The notes under the pieces are model-generated. The model was not told the DNA's origin. It was given only the letters and a program-made list of their open reading frames with translations, and did not search any database. A program made the position numbers and the translations under genes. Positions 22,836-35,222 of a DNA stretch of 64,000 bases are shown in pieces. Every line of letters starts with the position of its first letter. The stretch's first letter is position 1. This DNA comes from Manihot esculenta (lineage: Eukaryota; Streptophyta; Magnoliopsida; Malpighiales; Euphorbiaceae), in NCBI RefSeq assembly GCF_001659605.2, contig NC_035176.2:30374716-30438715 (forward strand). The letters are read 5' to 3'.

Positions 22836-24604
22836 ACAAGTGTGATAATATGTATATTTTGTAGTTTTAATATTTTAAAATATTTAGATATTGTTTAATT
22901 TTATTTAAAATATATTAATTTATTTGAATTTTGATATCTTGGTAGGATTAACAAGGATCGTAGAATAATAAGAGAAAAGTCCAATTTAGACTCTATATTC
23001 TAAACTTAAAAAAATCATTGAAGTAACTAAGTTCATAGAAAAATAAGAGGTAGAGTCATGCCTGAATTCTAACTCCCAAATGAATTGTGTTATGTACTAT
23101 GTTATGGGTATACATACTTTGACGAACAGAGTTTAGTTTTAAATTTGAAAGGCAAACGAATAATTTTCATATGTCAATATATACTCAATTTTGATTTTAA
23201 TTACTTGTATTTGACTCTTAATTAGTTTAGCAGGCTGAAAACGCTATTCTCATTGTGGTGTTTCAGCTATGAACACGTGTAATTAAGGTTTTTTATTTTT
23301 CAATTAAAAGATAAATAAGATTTCAATTTAATTAATTATGAAATTTATGTGATTTTATTAGTTTTTTAATTGTTCTTGATATTTATATTTTTTTATAACT
23401 AGTATTTATTATTATTCTATTGATTATTATAATAAGCGCGCGTTGCACAATTATTATAACACTATATTAGTGAATTAGATTATGTAAAACTCTCCTAAAG
23501 AACAATATAATCTAATTTAAATAAACCGAACGCCTCACATTTATTAGATAGAATCAGCTAATAAGCATTTACGAATTAGTTAATAAGCGTCTCTTAACTA
23601 GTTTAAAATTTAAAAAAAGATTAAATATCTGAAAGTTTTTAATATTTATAACGGATTTATCAAAATGTTATAGGAATGAATTATTATGGAGCTGTGAATT
23701 GGAAGAGAACAAAAGAAGAGTTGTTAAAGGAAATTTTCTCAGCTTGACAAGCGCAAAGTCCATAGAAAGTATTCTAATGAAACTGAGACACAAGAAGAAA
23801 TGACCCAAAGGCTCACTCAGCATTTAATTTCCATGTAATTTCAGAAGAAAGTCCTTATTCCAATCTGCAAAGACTTGGACTGTTGAGTCCATCCTTTCCC
23901 ATTTGCTACAGAATATGAAAGTCATATCACATGCATTACCACGAGAACCACATTACTTTTCCTGCCTTGCCATTGTCAAGAAGTCTAAACCATTCCTTTG
24001 CTCAGATTTTTTTTTTTTCGCCAGAAGTGAAGGGCAGAAGATTGAGAGAGTTAAATTCAGAATTTTTTTTTTCAATTTCGATGTCTTTATCATCAAATTA
24101 AATCTATAATTCTAAAATTAATTAGAATTTGATATCTAAAAATAAAAAAATACGAGTGATATTAAATTAATAATTCAATTATGCTAATTAATGATGAGGA
24201 TTAGGTATTTATATTTTAAGGCCCTCAAAAGAAAAATAACATTTTACATCTTGATATATAAATACATTTTTTTATAAAAATAATTTTATTTTTCCTTTTA
24301 ATTTACAATAAATTATAAGTAATTTTCTATGTAATATATGCAATGAAAAAGTAAAATTTATTACTCATTTTATTTCATAAATAGGAGGTTATTTTCTTTT
24401 TTCATCTGCCTTAAATTATAGGTGATTTTCCTTTTTTAAATAGTTATTTATTAGTTTGTTTTTTAATATATCCTTATCTAATATGCACAAAAAATCAATA
24501 TTTATTAATTGTAAAAATAATTTAATAATAGAGTATCATAAGTGAAAAGTATATTAGTAAAGAATATAAAATTTATTAATTAATTATTCGATTTTAAAAA
24601 ATAT

Positions 24605-24803
24605 ATTAAAATATTATTAAAATTTTAAAAAATCTACGAATTAGATTTTCAATTAAAATTATAATAAAAAATTAACTAGTAAAATAGTTAATAGAAATAA
24701 CTAATTAAAATATTATTAAAATTCTAAAAAATCTACTAATTCCACTTTCAATTAAAATTATAATAAAAAATTAACTAGTAAAATAGTTAATAGAAATAAC
24801 TAA
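24605..24803. repeat. 99-bp tandem duplication in AT-rich DNA
   Basis: The unit starting ATTAAAATATTATTAAAATT at 24605 is repeated from 24704. Both units contain AAAAAATTAACTAGTAAAAT and AGTTAATAGAAATAACTAAT. Only a handful of differences are visible, so the duplication is fairly recent. It lies inside a copy of the dispersed AT-rich repeat. Confidence 0.85.
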
Positions 24804-25337
24804 TTACTAAAATTTTTTAAAATTTTAAGAGTGTTTTAATATATTTTTAAAATTCATAAATTAATTAATGAGTTTTTTATATTATAAAAATAATTAAATA
24901 AGAATCCTTATAGTAATAAAATAAAAATATATTTTATAAACTAATTAAATGAATATATATTTAAAAAAAGAAATGAATTTAATGGTTGATATAAAATTTT
25001 AAAATTATTAATGATAATTAAAAAATACTTGTTTGATAGAATTTGTAAAAAAAACCCTTTTAATTTTTTAATTAAAAATGTTTTTTAGTAGATAGTAAAA
25101 ATAAATTAGGTATTTTTTTACAAAATAAAAAACAAAAAGTAGAAAATTACAACCTCAACTAACCCACCTTAGTTAATCTGAGTGCTTTACAATCCAAGCA
25201 ACTTGCCATAGAGAGAGAGGGTGGCTAAAGGATAATAATATGAAAATAAAATACAATAGTAATCTATTTCTATGGTAGTTAATTAGTTAAGTGTGATCAA
25301 AGGTTTGGTGGGTCAATGGTCAAATTCAGACTAACTG

Positions 25338-25520
25338 ACCAACCACACCACGTTTTTCAAGATAGCCAAGCTTCTGCCATCCTTCCATGTAAATTCTCCC
25401 CAACAAGCTTTAACATTCCTTATAGTTTATTTATTTATTTATTTTTCTCTTGAAGCACTGGGACTTGGACCATTGACGCAGCCCTTTCCCACTCACTTAC
25501 CAGTCTCCCCACTATAAATA
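25338..25520 (+). promoter_or_regulatory. PAL promoter elements: AC element and TATA box
   Basis: ACCAACC at 25338-25344 matches the AC-II element bound by R2R3-MYB factors in phenylpropanoid promoters. CTATAAATA at 25512-25520 is a good TATA box, 111 bases before the ATG. The spacing between the two (about 170 bases) is typical for PAL promoters. Motif identity is seen directly; MYB control is inferred from the family. Confidence 0.6.
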
Positions 25521-25630
25521 CCAAGCTTCCTCTTAAACTCAATCCTCACAGCTCAACAAATTTCTCACACCCAATTCTCTCAATTCCCAGAAAATTTTCA
25601 CCATTTTCTCCCTTTTTTCTTGTGGTACTA

Positions 25631-27766
25631 ATGGCTGCAAATGGCGTTGCCTCTGCCTTCGGCGGTGAAAAGGAGCCCTTTTGTGAATCTTTTGTGTCAT
25701 GCCCACCACACTGGAAGAAGGCTGCAGAGTCTCTCCAATGTGCTCATTTTGATGAAGTCACTCAAATGGTGTCCCAGTTTGCCAATGCTAAAACCGTTGA
25801 CATCCAAGGCACCACTCTCACTGTTGCTCAGGTCACTGCCGTTGCTCGTCGGGTTGAAGTAAAAGTTTGCCTCGATGAGGCTGCTGCTCGTGATCGAGTG
25901 GCTAAGAGTGCTGATTGGGTTGCAGTGAATATCTCTCGTGGGACTGATACTTATGGTGTTACTACTGGCTTTGGTGCCACTTCTCATAGGCGTACCAGTA
26001 AAACTGGTGACCTTCAGACAGAGCTCATTCGATTCCTCAATGCTGGAGTTATTGGCAAAGAGAATCTTCCGACAAGTTATTCAAAAGCAGCTATGCTTGT
26101 CAGAACCAACACATTAATGCAAGGCTATTCTGGTATTCGGTGGGAGATTCTTGAATCCATTGCCAAGCTCATGAATGAAAATTTGATCCCTAAACTGCCT
26201 CTGAGAGGGACAATCACAGCTTCAGGCGACCTCGTGCCATTATCTTATATCGCCGGCTTGTTAACTGGACGTCACAACTCCAAGGTGGAAACCCTTCAAG
26301 GGGAAGTGATTACAGCCATTGCAGCTTTGAAGAGAGCTGGAATTCAGGCTCCATTCGAGCTACAAGCGAAGGAAGGCTTGGCTCTTGTGAATGGAACAGC
26401 AGTTGGCTCAGCTGTAGCTGCAACTGTTTGTTTTGATGCCAACGTTTTGGCTCTTCTGGCAGAAATTCTCTCTGCTTTGTTCTGTGAGGTCATGCATGGA
26501 AAGCCTGAGTATACAGATCCTCTTACTCATGAACTTAAGCATCATCCTGGCCAGATTGAAGCAGCTGCAATCATGAAACATCTGTTAGATGAAAGTGACT
26601 ACATGAAAGAAGCAAAAATTCGCCATGAGAAAGACCCACTTACAAAGCCTAAACAGGACAGATATGCAATTAGAACCTCTCCTCAATGGCTTGGTCCGCA
26701 AATTGAGGTTATCCGAGCAGCCACTCATTCAATTGAGAGGGAGATCAATTCTGTCAATGATAATCCATTGATTGATGTAGCTCGAGACCTTGCCCTTCAT
26801 GGAGGAAATTTCCAAGGAACACCAATTGGTGTTTCTATGGACAATCTCAGGATTGCCATTGCAGCAATTGGAAAGCTTATGTTTGCTCAGTTTTCTGAAC
26901 TTGTTTGTGACTATTACAACAATGGGTTGCCTTCCAATTTGAGTGGAGGGCCTAATCCAAGCTTGGATTATGGGTTAAAAGGTGCAGAAATAGCCATGGC
27001 TTCATACTGCTCAGAGCTTCAGTACTTGGCAAATCCTGTAACTACCCATGTTCAAAGTGCTGAACAACACAATCAAGATGTGAATTCTCTAGGCTTGATT
27101 TCAGCAAGAAAAAGCGCTGAAGCCATTGAAATCCTGAAGCTCATGTCTGCAACTTTCATGGTGGCACTTTGTCAGGCAATTGATCTACGGCATTTGGAGG
27201 AGAACATGAGGGAAGTTGTGAAACAAGTCCTCCGCCAGATAGTAAGAAAAACCCTTTACATTTCTGAAGATGGATCGCTGCTCGAATCGCGTTTCTGCGA
27301 GAAAGAACTCTTGCAGGTTATTGATCATCAACCTGTATTCTCATATCTCGACGACCCAACAAATCCTTCTTATGCACTTCTGCCAAAACTGCAAGAGGTT
27401 CTCGTCAAAAGGGCACTTAAAGATTCCAAATCTGAACGTAGGGATGAAAATGGCTACTCAGTATTCAAGAGGATACCAATTTTCATGGAGGAACTGAAAG
27501 CAAAACTAGGAGAAGAAGTGTCAAACGCAAGAGAGAGATTTGATGGTGGAGAATTTGCTATAGCAAACAGGATCAAGAAATGCGGGACCTATCCCATATA
27601 TGAGTTTGTGAGAAGTGAAGTGGGAACTGAGCTTCTCAGTGGGGAGAAGAAAGTGAGCCCAGGAGAGGATATAGAGAAAGTAAATGAGGCTATTAATGAA
27701 GGGAAACTTGGAGATGTTTTGTTGAAGTGCTTAAGAGATTGGAAAGAGAGAGCTCCTCTGTTTTAA
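25631..27766 (+). CDS. PAL: Phenylalanine ammonia-lyase, intronless
   Basis: Deaminates L-phenylalanine to trans-cinnamate, the entry step of phenylpropanoid metabolism (lignin, flavonoids, salicylate), as a cytosolic tetramer. The frame runs 711 codons from the ATG at 25631; the open frame extends upstream only through a GTG, so 25631 is the start. The Ala-Ser-Gly triad that forms the MIO cofactor is at residues 197-199, inside [14 protein letters not shown]. Residues 135-136 are Phe-Leu, the pair expected for phenylalanine rather than tyrosine preference. NDNPLIDV and the C-terminal shielding domain are intact, and the protein ends in the family-like CPLF-type tail (APLF). Most angiosperm PAL genes have one intron after the TSHRRT region; none is present here. 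The N-terminus is unlike typical PAL1/2. No disabling change is seen and the promoter looks real, so I take it as functional. Confidence 0.95.
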   Translation: MAANGVASAFGGEKEPFCESFVSCPPHWKKAAESLQCAHFDEVTQMVSQFANAKTVDIQGTTLTVAQVTAVARRVEVKVCLDEAAARDRVAKSADWVAVNISRGTDTYGVTTGFGATSHRRTSKTGDLQTELIRFLNAGVIGKENLPTSYSKAAMLVRTNTLMQGYSGIRWEILESIAKLMNENLIPKLPLRGTITASGDLVPLSYIAGLLTGRHNSKVETLQGEVITAIAALKRAGIQAPFELQAKEGLALVNGTAVGSAVAATVCFDANVLALLAEILSALFCEVMHGKPEYTDPLTHELKHHPGQIEAAAIMKHLLDESDYMKEAKIRHEKDPLTKPKQDRYAIRTSPQWLGPQIEVIRAATHSIEREINSVNDNPLIDVARDLALHGGNFQGTPIGVSMDNLRIAIAAIGKLMFAQFSELVCDYYNNGLPSNLSGGPNPSLDYGLKGAEIAMASYCSELQYLANPVTTHVQSAEQHNQDVNSLGLISARKSAEAIEILKLMSATFMVALCQAIDLRHLEENMREVVKQVLRQIVRKTLYISEDGSLLESRFCEKELLQVIDHQPVFSYLDDPTNPSYALLPKLQEVLVKRALKDSKSERRDENGYSVFKRIPIFMEELKAKLGEEVSNARERFDGGEFAIANRIKKCGTYPIYEFVRSEVGTELLSGEKKVSPGEDIEKVNEAINEGKLGDVLLKCLRDWKERAPLF

Positions 27767-28039
27767 ATTTATGTAATCATAGAAACCTGGCATTGTTTAT
27801 GTTGTATTGAGAGCCATGTGCAAATTTAAACTTCCCTAGTAATAAGAATGCTCAATTTCATTGCAACATTTTCTTTGAAATTCTAAAAAATCTCCCAGGT
27901 GTGTGAACTGCAATCACATAATCATAGTATTTAAACTGATATTTATCAATATTTTCATCAAGCCCCTCTTCATCGAGCAATCACGAAATTCTGAGTTAAT
28001 GTTACGAGCATTATAAATTCCATAAGAAAATTAACACGA

Positions 28040-28294
28040 TTGATACTATCAGCCTTAAGTACTAATTACATGTTGAGAGAATCGATTACTGCATTTTTTA
28101 TGCGCTCGACATATGAAAGTTGGTTGGTTCAGGCTAGTGGTGAAGTCCTTCAGTATACAGTGGACAGAGGTGAAACCCTTTTGCATTTAGCAGTGAAGCA
28201 CAACCGAAAGCAATCTCTGAAACTGTTAATTTACGGAGAATTGCATGAAGATCACTGTTTTACGAACATTAAAGATGACGAGAAATTATGTTAG
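28040..28294 (+). pseudogene. Ankyrin-repeat gene relic
   Basis: The reading frame contains DRGETLLHLAVKHNRKQSLK followed by a LLIYGEL-type turn and a second partial repeat. This matches the GETxLHLAVKxNxxxALKLL pattern of plant membrane ankyrin (ACD6/ITN1-like) proteins. Only about one and a half repeats remain, with stops on both sides. There is no other exon of such a gene nearby. It is most likely a broken fragment left by duplication. Confidence 0.4.
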
Positions 28295-29190
28295 CAACTG
28301 TATTTCTGAAGCATTTATCATCAAAATATATTTCAAATCAGAAAAGGTTTAAAAACTAGAAAAGGTTTTCATGGCATCTGAGTAAAGCACAAGAGCAGCG
28401 TCGGGCTTACGTCTGAATCCCATCTTAACTGTCAGGTTACAAGCATTTACTCTCCTAGACCCCAGTTTCAAGGATTTAGATGTAGAGGTTGGCGAAATCT
28501 GCATCAAGCTCAACTTCATTGCAACGATTTATTTGATTCATGTACTGTGATGTCTGTACAATTGGACGGTTCTCATTTGATCAGTTGTAAACATAATGTA
28601 ATTCTACATATCATGGTACACAACACAAATTCGTTCAGTTCTTCCGAAGGGGTAAAAAAAAGACCCAATGGCCACTGAATTTCGAACAATTTGTCCAACA
28701 AAAGACCAGACCAGACCGTTTATTTGCAGCCAAATATGCAGCAGCGGTATTCCCTCAATTGACCTTGGGATATAAATTACAAATGGACATGCCTAACATG
28801 GAAATTTACAAATAAAAAGGAATATAAATACAGCAAATTGATCAATTGAAGTTACCTTGTATTGATACGAACAAAACTAAACTGTGGACTATATCAGAAG
28901 TAAATCCAAGAACTCCTCAAGCAGACTTATAGAACATCATAGTGGCTCGAGAACCATCCTGCACGGTTTTTTTCAAATTTGATCCGCAGCCCCATTCATG
29001 GTTTGTTTAAATCTAGGCATTCTATATCCACATGTCTGAAAGATCACGCATATTATGCCATATTCCAGTAACATGATGAAGAAACTCCTCAGAAGTACAC
29101 AATTGCATCGTCAACTCACCTCAATCTGTAGTAATTTCATTGGAAAACTACACTTGGACTCTGCATATATGAACTCAATGCAACCAATTT

Positions 29191-32100
29191 CTACTTTGCA
29201 CCAGTACCAAGAATACGAGATGAGATGCTCCATAGCTTGTCACCACGCTTTGCATTCGTGGTCAATGGGCCTGCAGGTTTATTAGAAATGGTCTTTGACT
29301 TCACAAGCGGTTGCTTATTGTTCTTCCCCATTCCATTAGCAAGCAGCCATCGAGAACCAGATTGTTGCTGAGAGGTGGTACCCCAGAGTTTCTTCTTGCC
29401 AGGCTCAGTCTTGAGACCAGCAACTTGCACTTCAGTTATGCAGAATTGAGGAATTCCTTCCTCTTCAGATGCTTTTCCCTCATTTTTCTGCTTCTTTTCC
29501 TTTTCCTTTTCCTTCACCAGTGACCCTGACTCATCATCATCCTCATTCTTATTTCTTATCTCCGAAACCTTGCAGTATATTTTTGGTTTTGGTGGAACAA
29601 ATACTCTCTCTACTTGTATGAGAGCAAGCATAGGTGTGCCAACTGGTTCATAGTTTCTCAGAGGATCACGAAGCTGCACCATCAATGCAACAGTGAAGTT
29701 ATTCCCCAGTAAACCACACTTTCTACCAGATCCTTTGCCACGCCTTCTCTCTCCTTTCGACCCCCCACGAATCGAGTCCAAGGAGCTGGCATGATGGGCA
29801 GCAAGTATCTTAGACGTCCGCTCGCTTATCTGATCCCCATCACCAATATCACCAGAGTCCAGCTGCATCCATTCATCAAGAGTCAGCGACAGACCCATTA
29901 ATCCATCAATATCATCACCACTATCCCCGATGTCCAACAACTGTAAACCAGCAGCTCCCTCCAAATCAAAGGACCCAGTGACGACGATGCCCTTTCCCTG
30001 AAAGGCTGAAATTTCACCTATAGACTGTGCACTGATGCTTGAAGGTGCATTCTCATCTGACATGCCAGATTGTACTCTTAATCCCTCAAATGAGAGTGCC
30101 TCAATCTTATCCATTGCCAATGGAGCAAGATCTTCTAGAGATACGTATTCTGAACCAATCTTATCACCTACTGTGCCTGATTTCGACCTGTTAGATCCGA
30201 GTGCAGATGACCTCTCCTTCACATTCTTTTGCCAACCAAATATATCTTGCCCAATTTCCAATTCATGCTGCAATGAACTTTGGCTGCGCAAAGGAAGAAA
30301 TAGTAGAGTAAATACACATTCTACTAGACGAATTAAAGAAAAAGAATAGTTCATACATAATTACGCAAACCTCTCAGGTCCCTCAAGAGAAGCTGAAGCT
30401 TCCCATGCTACTTGTTGCATTGTTTTTCCAGTGATATCTTCCAAAGGCATCAACTTATTAGCCTGCATAGAGAGCTTTTCAATCCCAACTGAAGCCAACT
30501 GCTGCAGTATATCCTTCATAGTAGGACCCATTTCAGCAGGTACCACAACAGGACTAGAAACTTGCATGATCAAGCTCCCACCACTTTTGGCATTTCTAAA
30601 AAGAGAAGGATTCATAGATCGCAAAAATCCACCATTGCTTGTCTGCAGAAGAGAACCTAATCCTTCTCCAAGAGGTGGCAATTCAAGTGGCTCTTCAGGA
30701 GGCAAATCAACTGGACTTCCAAAGCTACTACAGTTCTCAGGCGGAGAGCTCTGAAAGGCCTTTTCATTCAAGCCCCATTCATTCATTAAAGCTTCTGTCT
30801 CCAAGTCTTCCAACATTTTTGCCCTTGTCTTGGCACTCTCTGCACGAGTTCCCATCGGCTGATTCTCAGCAGCTTGGATAATTGATGAGAGACCAAAATC
30901 CTCGGACACAGTTGATCTGTTGATGTCACATTCTATTTGGTCCTCTATGTCGACATCGAAATCAAACAGAGAATAACCCCCACCTAGGGCATCCTTCTCA
31001 AATTGTCTCAGTAAGCGCTCCCTTGGCGACTCAGGTTCACTTTCTGAACTCAAGGCTAATGGACCATGCTCAATCCCCAGCATGTCCAGAAATTCATTTG
31101 CCACAGACTCAGTAACATCATCTAAACTAAGTGATGTCCCGTTCCTATTAGATTCATAATCTATTTTGACTCCCATGTAATTTTCTTTCTTTTCAGGATA
31201 ATCAAATGCTTCAGATTCCAAATTTGTCACATTACTCAATGCAGCTTCCAATTCTTTCATCACAGACTCTTTTGAGCATATCTCATCCTCCTTAAAATTG
31301 CAACCATGCACCATAAGCTCTTCCTTTTGACTACCATTTCCTGCATCCTTTAGATGAAGCTCACCACCCTCTTCAGAACTTATCTGAAAACTACCATCAA
31401 CTTTATCTTCTAGAGAAAAAGCATTGTCGTCCTTAACAGTAGCTTCATCTGGTTTTTCCTGTTGCTCTTTTGACAATTCCAGTCCCCGTTCAATGACAGG
31501 AAATTCACCATCTTCACACTCTTTTTCAACATTGTCTTGGCTGGAAGCAGGCACACAGAAGAAATTTGATTCCTCAAGGTCAATTTGTTCAGTAAAAACA
31601 TCATGTTCAGTCTTATAATCAAATGAAGAACCCAACTTTTCTTCATTGAGTTTCTGATGCAGCATATGTACCGGAAGGACAAGTTCTGACTTTGACATTG
31701 GCAATACATCAGAAAGATCTTTTACATCTTCTACAGTTCGGGATGAGGCATGAACATCAGGAAGACTTCCAGTGCGATGAAGTGTGCTCCTTCCATCACC
31801 CTGACCACATTTAGGGACTGACTTCACTGTTCTCTCATTATTCAGCTTCAAGTTAAACATCTCTGGAACAGTCTGGTTATGTCCAAGTGGAATTGGACTA
31901 TCCCCAACCACTGTGTACCCAAAACTAACATTCATCATTGCACCCTTTGCTTTTCCTGTCAACTTAAAACTTGTAGTCCACTTTCCCGAGCTCTTCTCCT
32001 CTTCCAATTCCTCCAATGTGAGAGGAAGCAGCCTTGTGAGGTCAACCCTATGCTTTCCCAAATCAAGCTCCTGGACACCAATTGCTGATGCATATAGCAA

Positions 32101-32616
32101 GAAATGTTTTGCCTCATACTTTGCTGAGTGGTGAGGTCCACTCCTACTCCCATAGACCAAGCATGTATGCGTCAACTTCTCCTCAAATTCAGCAATTCCT
32201 TCCGATACCTTCACAGGACGTGTAGCCAACTCCCCATCACGCCTCTTCCAGTGCACACAAACAGTGAGATTTTCGAAACTTGAGGGAAACCCTTCGATGG
32301 AGTGGACTAGGAGAGAGAAACAACAATTAAACTTTCGGTTCCTGACATTTGAAAGGGATTTTAATGGCTTCCAATTCCAAAAGGACTTCTTATCCTTTTG
32401 TGATGAATCTATATTGCCATACTTTATCTTCAATTTAGAATCAACCAATTGGGATTTTCCTGTGGGTTTTGATAGATTACCAGGCTGAGAAATTGAGGTC
32501 CTCGAAGGGTTTTTGTCTCGGTATAGAGCTTTGTTTATGGTTTCTATCTCGCTTAACAGCTTTGCATTTCCTAAATCTTCTCCAAGTTTTTTCCTAACTT
32601 CAACTTTGGACATCAT
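29191..32616 (-). CDS. PLASTID MOVEMENT IMPAIRED1-related protein, NT-C2 domain
   Basis: Plant PMI1/PMIR proteins act in actin-dependent chloroplast and nuclear positioning. Coding exons are 32616-30371 and 30283-29191, giving 1112 residues, longer than PMI1 and closer to the PMIR1 class. The start is the ATG at 32616; the frame extends three bases further only through a GTG, which lies just after a splice acceptor. A 5' leader intron is predicted from 32877 to about 32621. An NT-C2 (EEIG1/EHBP1-type) domain spans about residues 95-237 (CCFSLLVHSIEGFPSSF ... WTTSFKLTGKAKG). A long acidic Ser/Glu-rich middle follows, then the conserved C-terminal half (LPPLGEGLGS, MTGKTMQQ-like DITGKTMQQVAWEA, MGLSLTLDEWMQLDSGDI). 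The last part carries a Lys/Glu-rich run (KEKEKEKKQK). A nested retrotransposon block begins about 200 bases upstream of the likely leader. Confidence 0.93.
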
Positions 32617-32620
32617 CACC

Positions 32621-33175
32621 TATGCATAAATTCAAAACAATAAAACAATGACGAACAAAAAAATCAGATTAAACAACCAATATCCAATACTATAAAACAT
32701 AAAATTCATAAACTCACATAATAAACTAAATCTCAAGCAATAAATCTCATAGGGCAATCTTCAGCATTTCAGGATAACCCAAAACGAAACTGAAGCAAAC
32801 TTGGTTAAAATAGAATACAGATGCAAAAAACCAAAACCGAATAATTGATTATTCACATGAATCCCAGAAGAGTTTACCTGCACTCAGAAACTCTTTTCAA
32901 AGCGAACCCTAAAACAGACACCGTCTCTGTATCTAAAATTCAAAATTTTCGAAACAATTATGCCCAAAAGAATATCGGAAAGAACATTAAGCACGACAAC
33001 GAGGATAGTATCTGGCAGGAAGAGAAGAGTTGCTGGTGTCTGAACAGCGTTCGTGCGGCCAGTGATTCTTCTCTCCCTCTTTTCTCTGACTCTGAGTCTC
33101 CTTCTCAGAATTGCCGCCGCTTCTTTTCATTCAAGATTTCAAACCAACTACCAAACAACATTTGTGGGCTGTAGG
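32621..33175 (-). other. PMI1-related gene 5' leader with intron
   Basis: On the minus strand a donor GAGTGCAG/GTAAACT ends the leader exon at 32878. An acceptor TGCATAG lies just before the start codon, at about 32621. The leader exon probably runs from near 33170 to 32878. Its GC content is higher than its surroundings and pyrimidine-rich runs near 33060-33130 fit a leader. The transcription start is not fixed by sequence. Confidence 0.55.
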
Positions 33176-33382
33176 CTGTAGCTGTGCTGTATATGGTATT
33201 TGCCCTTTGTGCACATGCCTTTTGTGAAATTACTTTTAGCGCACGGTACTTTCTGTTAATTTTGTTTTATACCCATTATCGAAACTTTCTTTTGTGATCT
33301 TTAACAAACTTTTTCTCATCCAATCCTAATTCTTGTCAATATCTAGTTTATACATGTGCAAAGTAAATATATGAAGTTTATC

Positions 33383-33612
33383 TGAAGAATTATTTCTAAT
33401 TATTTCTGTATTTTATTTTCTGCACTTTATTTTATATTTTATCTTTTTCTATTATCCTTAATTGATCTACATGTAATATTTTAGGGATCTCTTTGATATT
33501 ATGCTCAGTCCTATAAGAAGGGCTCTGACCGTTGTACAGACATATAATTTCATTTTCTCATTCGGACAATAAATCTTTCTTTTCTCTCTCATTCTCTCAA
33601 TGCTTCCTTTCA
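33383..33612 (+). repeat. Copia 5' LTR
   Basis: Begins TGAAGAAT and ends TTTCA, directly followed by the tRNA-Met primer site. It aligns along its length with 51217-51450. It lies about 200 bases upstream of the divergently oriented PMI1-related leader. Confidence 0.88.
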
Positions 33613-33771
33613 TGGTATCACAGCCACGACTAGGGTTCTAGTAACAGCTGCACCTTTTGATTTCTTTGTTCTCTCTAGATCTGCAGTGCATGCTAGCCGA
33701 TTCTTGCAAAAATGAAAGAACACGGTGAAGGGAGCAAAGAGGAAAAAGCTTTAATGTCCGATAAATAAAAA

Positions 33772-34335
33772 ATGACGATGCAAACGCTTGGAGATCCGCT
33801 CATCTTGCAATCGTTGAATCATCCAGGTATGGTTCTCGTCTCTACTCCTCTGATAGGGACCAACTTCAAATTTTGGCATAGAGCTATCAGAATAGCTTTA
33901 GGAGTCAAGAAGAAGTCAGGGTTTATAGAAAGTACTATTACTGTGCCATATCAGAATTCTAAACAGTATGAGCTATGGAGAAAATGTGATTTTATGGTCA
34001 CATCTTGGATATTGAACTCAATATCTAAAGATCTTGTAGATGGCTTCATTTATACAGCCTCTGCTCGTGACCTTTGGATCAAAATCACTGAAAGGTTCAA
34101 GGAATGTAATGGCCCGATGATATATCAATTACATAGGAAAATTTCTTTGGTTGTGCAAGAAAACACCTCCGTATCAATCTATTTCACAAGACTCAATAGG
34201 CTATGGAATGAGTTGGGGTTTATAGAGACCCTGCCTCCCTATACCTGTGGTACTTCAAAGGCCATAGATGAGATTAACAGTAGAAACAAACTAATACAAT
34301 TTCTCATGGCTTTAATGATGCTTACAACCCTGTGA
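33772..34335 (+). pseudogene. Copia Gag, N-terminal part
   Basis: 187 residues resembling the Copia-type Gag N-terminal region: a start of the form LILQSLNHPGMVLVSTPLIG, then NFKFWHRAIRIAL, LWRKCDFMVTSWILNSISK, and ARDLWIKITERF. The frame then breaks; the nucleocapsid part continues in another frame from 34512. It is non-functional. Confidence 0.85.
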
Positions 34336-34511
34336 GGGACCACATCCTTAGATTTTATTCCCTGTCTTCTGTGAATAAGGCATATTCTATGGTACACAAA
34401 TTTGAGTCCCAAAAGAAACTTTTAGGAACCATAAGCAACAGTATGGATTCTCTAATCCTACTTAATAAAGCATAGGGACAATTTCAAGGGAAATAAAGGA
34501 AGTTTGAGTCC

Positions 34512-35204
34512 ATGAAAGGACACTGCTCATACTGTGACATGAATGGTCATGTTAGAGAGGGATGCTTCAAACTAATAGGCTACCCTAAATGGTATAAGAC
34601 CAAGAATAAGACTAGAGGACAGTCTTCTAGACAAGATAGAAACACAAGGAGCATAGATAAGGTAGTGGCAGCTGTAGAAGAACCTTATTATGAAGGAGAC
34701 AATCTTCTCGAGATGTCTGATGCCACAATAAAGATTGATGAACTGAGTGCAATGCTCAGTTCACTTCAACAGGAGGTTACAAAGTTGAGTAAGGGAAAGA
34801 CAGTTCTTGCAGCTAGCACCAAAGCTTTGGATTACTGTGGTGGGAATGCCTCTGATTCAAGCCTCATGGATTTCATAGGTACTTCTAATCTAAGATTTAT
34901 CTGTTATGCATCTACTTGCAATAATACTGATTGGATATTAGACACTAGAGCCACAGACCATATCTCTTCTAATAAATCATTGTTTAAATGCTTACAAATA
35001 CTTGATAAAGTTGTTTTTGTTTATCTCCCTGATGGCACTGCCCTTAAGGTGACCCATAGAGGATCAATTATTGTATCTGATTGCATACAACTTGACAATG
35101 TTCTTTTTATACCAAAGTTCCATTACAATATCATCTCAGTAAGTAAATTGATCCATACTTCATCTTTAAGTTTTATTTTTTGCTCTAATTGTTGTGTAAT
35201 ATAA
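34512..35204 (+). pseudogene. Copia nucleocapsid zinc knuckle and protease
   Basis: A zinc knuckle is visible early in the frame (CSYCDMNGHVREGCFKLIGYP-like, C-x2-C-x4-H-x4-C). Further on, WILDTRATDHISS corresponds to the Copia protease site WILDSGATDHIS with the catalytic Gly changed to Arg, which should inactivate it. The frame ends at 35204. Confidence 0.88.
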
Positions 35205-35222
35205 GACCTTCTGATTAAGAGA

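Larger units (their letters stand above)
22106..25300. other. Intergenic region between the Alfin-like and PAL genes
   Basis: After the Alfin-like 3' UTR (to roughly 22370) no gene is supported. The region holds a 33-bp tandem duplication at 22770-22835, a copy of the dispersed AT-rich repeat at about 24480-24900, and a 99-bp tandem duplication at 24605-24803. The rest is AT-rich without recognisable structure. Confidence 0.6.

Noticed and set aside
25622..25630. Three extra N-terminal codons of PAL
   Set aside because: The upstream extension begins with GTG, not ATG; nuclear plant genes start at ATG, so 25631 was used.
30035..30349. Plus-strand ORFs opposite the PMI1-related gene
   Set aside because: They are antisense shadows of coding exons with no family match.
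32617..32619. Extra first codon of the PMI1-related protein
   Set aside because: It is a GTG directly after a splice acceptor; the first ATG is at 32616.
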